DNA of 64,000 nucleotides from Halodesulfurarchaeum sp964594685 (GTDB lineage: Archaea > Halobacteriota > Halobacteria > Halobacteriales > Halobacteriaceae). The stretch spans positions 16,938 to 80,937 of the forward strand of contig CAZQNH010000005.1 in NCBI GenBank assembly GCA_964594685.1, in the 5' to 3' direction. The translations under genes were made by a program, and so were the position numbers. Under the pieces are notes generated by a model. That model saw only the letters and a list, made by a program, of their open reading frames with translations. It made no database searches and was not told the DNA's origin. This document shows, piece after piece, positions 60,148-64,000 of this stretch; the first letter of the stretch is position 1; every line of letters starts with the position of its first letter.

Positions 60148-60978
60148 TCACATCGTGTAATCGACGATGCGGTCGAAGATGCGGTCGCCCCCGAATCGCC
60201 GAAGGGCAATCAAGGGCTTGGCATTTGCACCGACGGCGTAACGAGCTTTTGGATTGCTGGCGAGAACCGCTTTCCTGATTATCTTGGCCACAAGCTCAGG
60301 TTCCGATCCGGAAGTCTCTCGAGTAGTTTCGATAAAATCCTCGACGAGGTCGGCGTATGGCCCGTCACCACTCCGTGCGAGGAGCCTTTCCTCCATCTCA
60401 TCATACCATTCAGTGTCAATCACCCCCGGTTCGATGATCACGACATCGATGCCCTGCGGAGCCAGTTCGTAGCGGAGACAGTCGCTCCAACCCTCCAGAG
60501 CGTGTTTGGTGGCATGATACCAGGCTCCCAGGGGAGTCCATATCTTCCCGCCCATACTACTGATATTGATGATCGTGCCCTGGTTCTGCCCGCGCATAAT
60601 GGGGATGACACGCTGGGTAAGAGCTGCGAGTCCGAACAGATTGACCTCAAATTGGTATCGAGCGTCCTCGATGGGGGTTTCCTCGACACTGCCATAGAGT
60701 CCGAACCCGGCGCCGTTGACCAAGATGTCAACCCTGCCGAATTCGGCCATCACTGTTTCCACCAGAGCGTCGAGGTCTTCTTCGTCGCTCATATCAGTTG
60801 GCGCAACCAGCGCGCTACCTTCAGTAGATTCAATCCGGTCTGCAAGCGCCTCCAACTCCTCGACGCGACGGGCGGCAAGAACGACCGATGACCCCTCATT
60901 GGCTAGCGTAAGGGCGGTTGCTCGACCGATACCGGAGGAGGCACCGGTCACCAGGGCAACCCGTTCTGTCAAGTCCAT
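60148..60978 (-). CDS. Short-chain dehydrogenase/reductase (classical SDR)
   Basis: A 276-residue SDR. NAD(P) motif TGASSGIG at 11-18, NGAG in LVNGAGFGLYG, active-site region NISSMGGK and WYHATKHALEGWSD (Tyr and Lys), and PGVIDTEWYDEM after it. The long C-terminal part (FIETTRETSGSEPELVAKII) resembles retinol-dehydrogenase-like SDRs. Substrate unknown. Start ATG 60978 reads MDLTERVALVTG directly. Confidence 0.9.
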   Translation of the reverse strand: MDLTERVALVTGASSGIGRATALTLANEGSSVVLAARRVEELEALADRIESTEGSALVAPTDMSDEEDLDALVETVMAEFGRVDILVNGAGFGLYGSVEETPIEDARYQFEVNLFGLAALTQRVIPIMRGQNQGTIINISSMGGKIWTPLGAWYHATKHALEGWSDCLRYELAPQGIDVVIIEPGVIDTEWYDEMEERLLARSGDGPYADLVEDFIETTRETSGSEPELVAKIIRKAVLASNPKARYAVGANAKPLIALRRFGGDRIFDRIVDYTM

Positions 60979-61248
60979 GCCAAGCTATGAGTGGGTTTGA
61001 CATATGAAGATTCGCCGGTGATGAATATACCCTCTATATTCAGCCATCGAACCGAAAGCTGGCCGTCTGCCACTGATGGGTTTGTGCTGAAACAAAGTGC
61101 GTACTCACCATCGTGCTTATCGAATGGAGCGGTATGCTGTTACTAGTGGCCAGATACCCGCTCGCAGTGGACGTATCCAAGTCAATGCTACCGACCCCGA
61201 TCCACTGTGAGCCCCGTCGTGGTAACCTATAACACCCGCTGGTCTCGC

Positions 61249-61464
61249 TCAGAGTGCACGAATTGACACAGCGATTTGGACCATTTCGTCGCTGTCACTT
61301 GCCGCATATTTCCAAGCCGTCAGGGTACCAGAAAGGGAAGCAATGAAGTTCAAGGTGGTTACTCCAAGCCCACCGCTATATCTTTCCTCACGAACCGGTC
61401 TGCGAAACAGTTTGTGAGCCACACCCAGATATCCCAAAAAAGCGGCATTGTTATGTGGCCACAT
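61249..61464 (-). CDS. Hypothetical 71-residue protein
   Basis: A frame from ATG 61464 with one hydrophobic section (GVTTLNFIASLSGTLTAWKY) and a short acidic end (AASDSDEMVQIAVSIRAL). ATATAGGATAAT lies 10-25 nt upstream on the same strand, suggesting a promoter. No homology recognised and the N-terminal half is basic (FRRPVREERYSGG), so coding is uncertain. Confidence 0.35.
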   Translation of the reverse strand: MWPHNNAAFLGYLGVAHKLFRRPVREERYSGGLGVTTLNFIASLSGTLTAWKYAASDSDEMVQIAVSIRAL

Positions 61465-61583
61465 GTCATTATCCTATATGTATCAAAGGAGGGGGCCCAT
61501 ACGGGGGGCGCACAATTCATCGAACGATTGTGCGATCTCGTACCTTCGGGTGAGGGGTATCATCCAGAACGATAACCCAACAC

Positions 61584-61877
61584 ATGGCAAAGTACATTCG
61601 ACTCACGAACCTGACACAAGAAGGGCGAAAAAGCATCGATAAGAGTTCCGAACGAACCGAACACATGCAGCAGATTGCGGAGGAAACCGGTGGGGCAATC
61701 GAAGACGTGTTTCTCACGTTCGGACCGTACGACTTCGTGACTGTGGCTGACTTCCCGGATGATGAGTCCTACGCGGAGTTCGCGCTCAAGGCAGGAAAAG
61801 AAGGGGCCTACGAGACCCAGACGTTGAAGGCGGTCGAAGAAGACGCCTACGGCTCCATCATCGATTCGTTGAAGTAA
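61584..61877 (+). CDS. GYD domain-containing protein
   Basis: A 97-residue protein of the GYD superfamily, ferredoxin-like alpha/beta fold. AKYIRLTNLTQEGRKSIDKS at the start and FGPYDFVTVADFPDDESYAE in the middle are diagnostic; the family name motif G-Y/P-Y-D appears as GPYDFV. Function is not established; homologues form small oligomers. A pyrimidine-rich tract downstream looks like its terminator. Confidence 0.9.
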   Translation: MAKYIRLTNLTQEGRKSIDKSSERTEHMQQIAEETGGAIEDVFLTFGPYDFVTVADFPDDESYAEFALKAGKEGAYETQTLKAVEEDAYGSIIDSLK

Positions 61878-61892
61878 TCGACGGACTGAACG

Positions 61893-61918
61893 GTTTTTCC
61901 TCTCTCTCTCTCTCTTTT
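61893..61918 (+). terminator. Pyrimidine tract after the GYD gene
   Basis: Sixteen bases after the stop codon, a T5 run is followed by an uninterrupted series of CT dinucleotides and a T4 run (61893-61918). U-rich tracts are the main intrinsic termination signal in archaea, so this is a good terminator; the CT microsatellite is also likely to vary in length. Confidence 0.65.
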
Positions 61919-62022
61919 GATCCAGATCTCCCAGATACGAATGGTCCTTGTGCTCGTCGGAGACCCCCTTTACCGAGAAAAGAGCAGTATATCTTTCCGG
62001 AAGCCACTTGCTAGCAACGCAC

Positions 62023-62217
62023 ATGACTCGGGATTCTCCTGCTGGGGGTATCGAACAAATGACCCAAGTCCCTACGGCGACAGTGCGGGGTGAGATGGCG
62101 AGGGAAGTCGCCGATGCTTTATACAGGGATGCGGTAAAAGGTGAGTTGCTCTCCCGGATTAATCATGCGGCGTATCTCGGCCCAGAACTGGCCAAAGCGG
62201 AGAGACCTATCAGTTAG
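62023..62217 (+). CDS. Short conserved-looking protein or gene fragment
   Basis: A 64-residue frame from ATG 62023: MTRDSPAGGIEQMTQVPTAT then REVADALYRDAVKGELLSRI and HAAYLGPELAKAERPIS. The HAAYLGxELAKAE segment resembles the end of archaeal DUF4346-type or pterin-related proteins, so this may be a fragment of a larger gene. AGTATATC 30 nt upstream is a well-placed TATA box, favouring an expressed small protein. Confidence 0.5.
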   Translation: MTRDSPAGGIEQMTQVPTATVRGEMAREVADALYRDAVKGELLSRINHAAYLGPELAKAERPIS

Positions 62218-62632
62218 ATTATACTACGAGCAAGATGGGCTTCCGATGTGAGATCAGAGAGCGAGTTGTCGAGGTATTCAACTTCAATCAGTGAATGATG
62301 CGTATGTACTGGATCGAACTCGAGAGATGACTATCTAGATAGCAGGTTCTGGTGCAAAGCTCCGATTCACGACGCTGATTGTAGATTCCATAGCCTGTTT
62401 ACGAGCCCTGGTGACCATCGAGGAACGGTGACGGAAATCGGAACGAGAATCGAGGTGCCCACGCAGGGGACAGGAGACAACTCACCTTTCCAGTTCGGGT
62501 ACCTGTCCGGTAGCAGGAAAACCGATTTTGTTTCCGGCCGTTCAGCCGGCGGGACCAAATCGTCGAATCCACGTACATTCGATGATATCTGATATTCCTC
62601 TTTCCGGACTAGCTCGTCTCGTTCATTGGCCC
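62218..62632. other. Non-coding stretch
   Basis: About 415 bases with no coherent coding signal on either strand and lower G+C than average. Nothing beyond scattered A/T-rich bits was recognised. Confidence 0.5.
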
Positions 62633-63640
62633 TTAGATGCCCCTGACGGTCTCGATGACCCCGACTGATTCGAGGGTCATCCAGCCCAGGAAGAGACCGT
62701 AGAGGGCCAGAAACCCGTAGGCCTCGAGGTCGGTCAGTTCGAGGTCAGTGCGGGTGAAAACGATGAACAGGAGCGTGGCAAAGGCGAGAAATCCCATCGT
62801 CGGAATCGCCGCGAGGAAGTTGATCGTTGCCGAACCGGCCAGGAGGACACCCAATGGAATCGCGACCAGAAGATTGAACGTATTGCTTCCGAGAACGTTC
62901 GTCAGACTCGTCACGCTATCGTCGTTCTGGGCGGCTCGGACGCTGACGAACGCGTCGGGGAGACTCGTCCCCGCCGCGATGACGGTCAGCCCCCATAAGA
63001 AGCTGGGGGTCCCAAAGATCGATCCTAGGGAGAGAGCGGCGCGGACGAGCCCCTCGACGCCAACGGCAATCACGAGAAGGGCAACCGCCAGTATGCCCCA
63101 CTCTCGGAGCGGTCGGACGTTCAGCTCCCTTTCGACCGGATGATCGCTTGCGTCCTGCTGGTGAAGGAAGAGGTAGACCCCATACGTCCCAAGTGGCAGG
63201 AGGGCCAGTGCCGGTGTCAAGATCGCAACACGGTTCGTCCCGCCCGGGACGTAGGTTGCTCCCAGCGCGAAGACGATGAACAGGACCAGAACGCTGATCA
63301 CGTAGAACTGGGCGTCTTTGAGGACGAGGTTCCGGGTTGCGCTGAGCTCCTCGCTGAAGAGCCCGGAGACTGCTGGGATAACGAGCAGGTTGAAGATAGC
63401 GCTTCCCACGATGGCTCCAACCCCGAGCGAAAATTCACCATGGAAGACCGTACTGATGACCATCGAACTGATTTCAGGGAAACTCGAACCGATGGCAACC
63501 ACAACCGCCCCGTGAACGGCAACCGGCAGGCCATAATACCTACTGAGTCGCGACGCCGCCTGCTCGAAGTATTCACTGCCCTTCCAGATGACGCCGGTTG
63601 CGATCAGGATGAGCAGCAGGGAGCCACCGAGAGTAATCAT
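62633..63640 (-). CDS. Calcium/sodium antiporter, CaCA family
   Basis: A 335-residue cation exchanger with ten or eleven membrane segments. The two inverted alpha repeats are obvious: AIGSSFPEISSMVIS with GSAIFNLLVIPA, and AAGTSLPDAFVSV with GSNTFNLLVAIP; the acidic residues (Glu in SSFPE, Asp in TSLPD) bind the cation. A charged cytoplasmic loop (QQDASDHPVERELNVRPLRE) separates the halves. ATG 63640 places MITLGGSLLLILI as the first helix; the longer frame is not membrane-like. Likely exports Ca2+ in exchange for Na+ or H+. Confidence 0.9.
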   Translation of the reverse strand: MITLGGSLLLILIATGVIWKGSEYFEQAASRLSRYYGLPVAVHGAVVVAIGSSFPEISSMVISTVFHGEFSLGVGAIVGSAIFNLLVIPAVSGLFSEELSATRNLVLKDAQFYVISVLVLFIVFALGATYVPGGTNRVAILTPALALLPLGTYGVYLFLHQQDASDHPVERELNVRPLREWGILAVALLVIAVGVEGLVRAALSLGSIFGTPSFLWGLTVIAAGTSLPDAFVSVRAAQNDDSVTSLTNVLGSNTFNLLVAIPLGVLLAGSATINFLAAIPTMGFLAFATLLFIVFTRTDLELTDLEAYGFLALYGLFLGWMTLESVGVIETVRGI

Positions 63641-63949
63641 CGATTTGCCTTTGCCAGTGCATTGGGAAATGTGTATGGAAATTTCTTCCACAGGGCCGGG
63701 GACTGGTCTACGGGATCTATGCCGTTCTAGCGTGGTACTGGATATCGGAGGGACGAGAAGTCCGCAGGATGTTGAGGGGATATTCTGGAAGCCCCGGGAG
63801 TCGTCGTCTGCGGCAGAAGTCGACTTGGTGTCCCAGAGGCCCTCAGAAATATCCCTGAGTCGGCGGAGGGCCTGGTGAAGGACGGCCAAGGGACACGTTG
63901 CACGTGTTTCTGCGCAAAGGAGGGTCGAATCGGCAGGGTACCGTATCGC
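63641..63949. other. Spacer upstream of the antiporter
   Basis: About 310 bases between the antiporter start and the stop of the gene cut by the window edge, both on the minus strand. No gene or clear repeat was seen; open frames are basic and low in acidic residues. Confidence 0.5.
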
Positions 63950-64000
63950 TTACCAGCCGCCGCCCATCCCATGTCCGTGGCCGCCCATACCGTGGCCATG
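63950..64000 (-). CDS. C-terminus of a His/Gly/Met-rich protein (truncated by window edge)
   Basis: The last 16 codons of a minus-strand gene read HGHGMGGHGHGMGGGW before TAA at 63950-63952. A terminal His-Gly-Met tract is typical of metal-binding tails, seen for example on small SHOCT-domain or copper-handling proteins of haloarchaea. The rest lies outside the window, so the family is unknown. Confidence 0.55.
   Translation of the reverse strand, partial: HGHGMGGHGHGMGGGW

Noticed and set aside
1..64000. tRNA or rRNA genes
   Set aside because: No T-loop-like sequence (GGTTCAAATCC type) with matching acceptor stem was found by eye outside coding genes, and no rRNA-like blocks were seen. A covariance search would be needed to exclude intron-containing tRNAs.

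Overview
The window is about 62-63% G+C and its proteins are strongly acidic. Short-leader or leaderless starts, ATGA stop/start overlaps, TATA-like boxes about 25-30 nt upstream of starts, Tat-type lipoprotein signals, and archaeal gene families (WtpA-type oxyanion binding protein, XPB-type helicase, anaerobic-type cobalamin enzymes) all point to a haloarchaeon (class Halobacteria). Genus cannot be fixed from sequence alone. One 100-N assembly gap is present. No rRNA, tRNA or CRISPR array was seen.

Region 1 (1-7.7 kb): the end of an oligopeptide/dipeptide ABC transporter operon, a DUF457-type membrane protein, a two-domain VOC protein, a cation/proton antiporter fused to TrkA domains, and two small genes that read correctly only across a frameshift. 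Region 2 (7.9-27.3 kb): a near-complete corrin-ring locus. It comprises cbiA, a Met8-type precorrin-2 dehydrogenase and cobA on the minus strand; the cobalt ECF transporter cbiMNQO; then cbiT-L-F-G-H-H2-X; a ChlI/ChlD-like chelatase subunit opposite cobN; and cbiC-cbiE. Both an early (CbiX) and a late (CobN with ChlID) cobaltochelatase are present, while CbiD and CbiJ are not in the window. Short tandem repeats of about 24 bp sit in several spacers, and one array at cbiM-cbiN forms a relay of ATGA-coupled micro-ORFs.

Region 3 (27.4-47.7 kb) is rich in redox and accessory genes: a TrxB-like flavoprotein, an XPB/Rad25 helicase, an aldo/keto reductase, a DUF3179 lipoprotein overlapping a CC-motif membrane protein, a Rieske-ThDP fusion enzyme beside a TauE/SafE exporter and a DsrE-type protein, NAD(P)H-hydrate epimerase, a thioredoxin-reductase-like protein, and a zinc-ribbon HTH regulator. 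It also holds a RimK-protease fusion divergent from an aspartoacylase-like peptidase, a FrnE-type DsbA, a reductive-dehalogenase-like Fe-S/corrinoid protein and an SDR.

Region 4 (47.7-64 kb) is looser and partly decayed: a 47-residue zinc finger, an SRPBCC protein, a broken GNAT gene, an alpha/beta hydrolase, a ModE-type regulator with a 23-bp palindrome at the start of a WtpABC/ModABC operon, a phytoene-desaturase-like flavoprotein, a degenerate IS110 transposase with a candidate bridge-RNA leader, an SDR, a GYD protein and a CaCA-type antiporter. The metabolic theme is cobalamin synthesis with cobalt and molybdate/tungstate uptake, plus Fe-S, thiol and flavin redox proteins that could use these cofactors.
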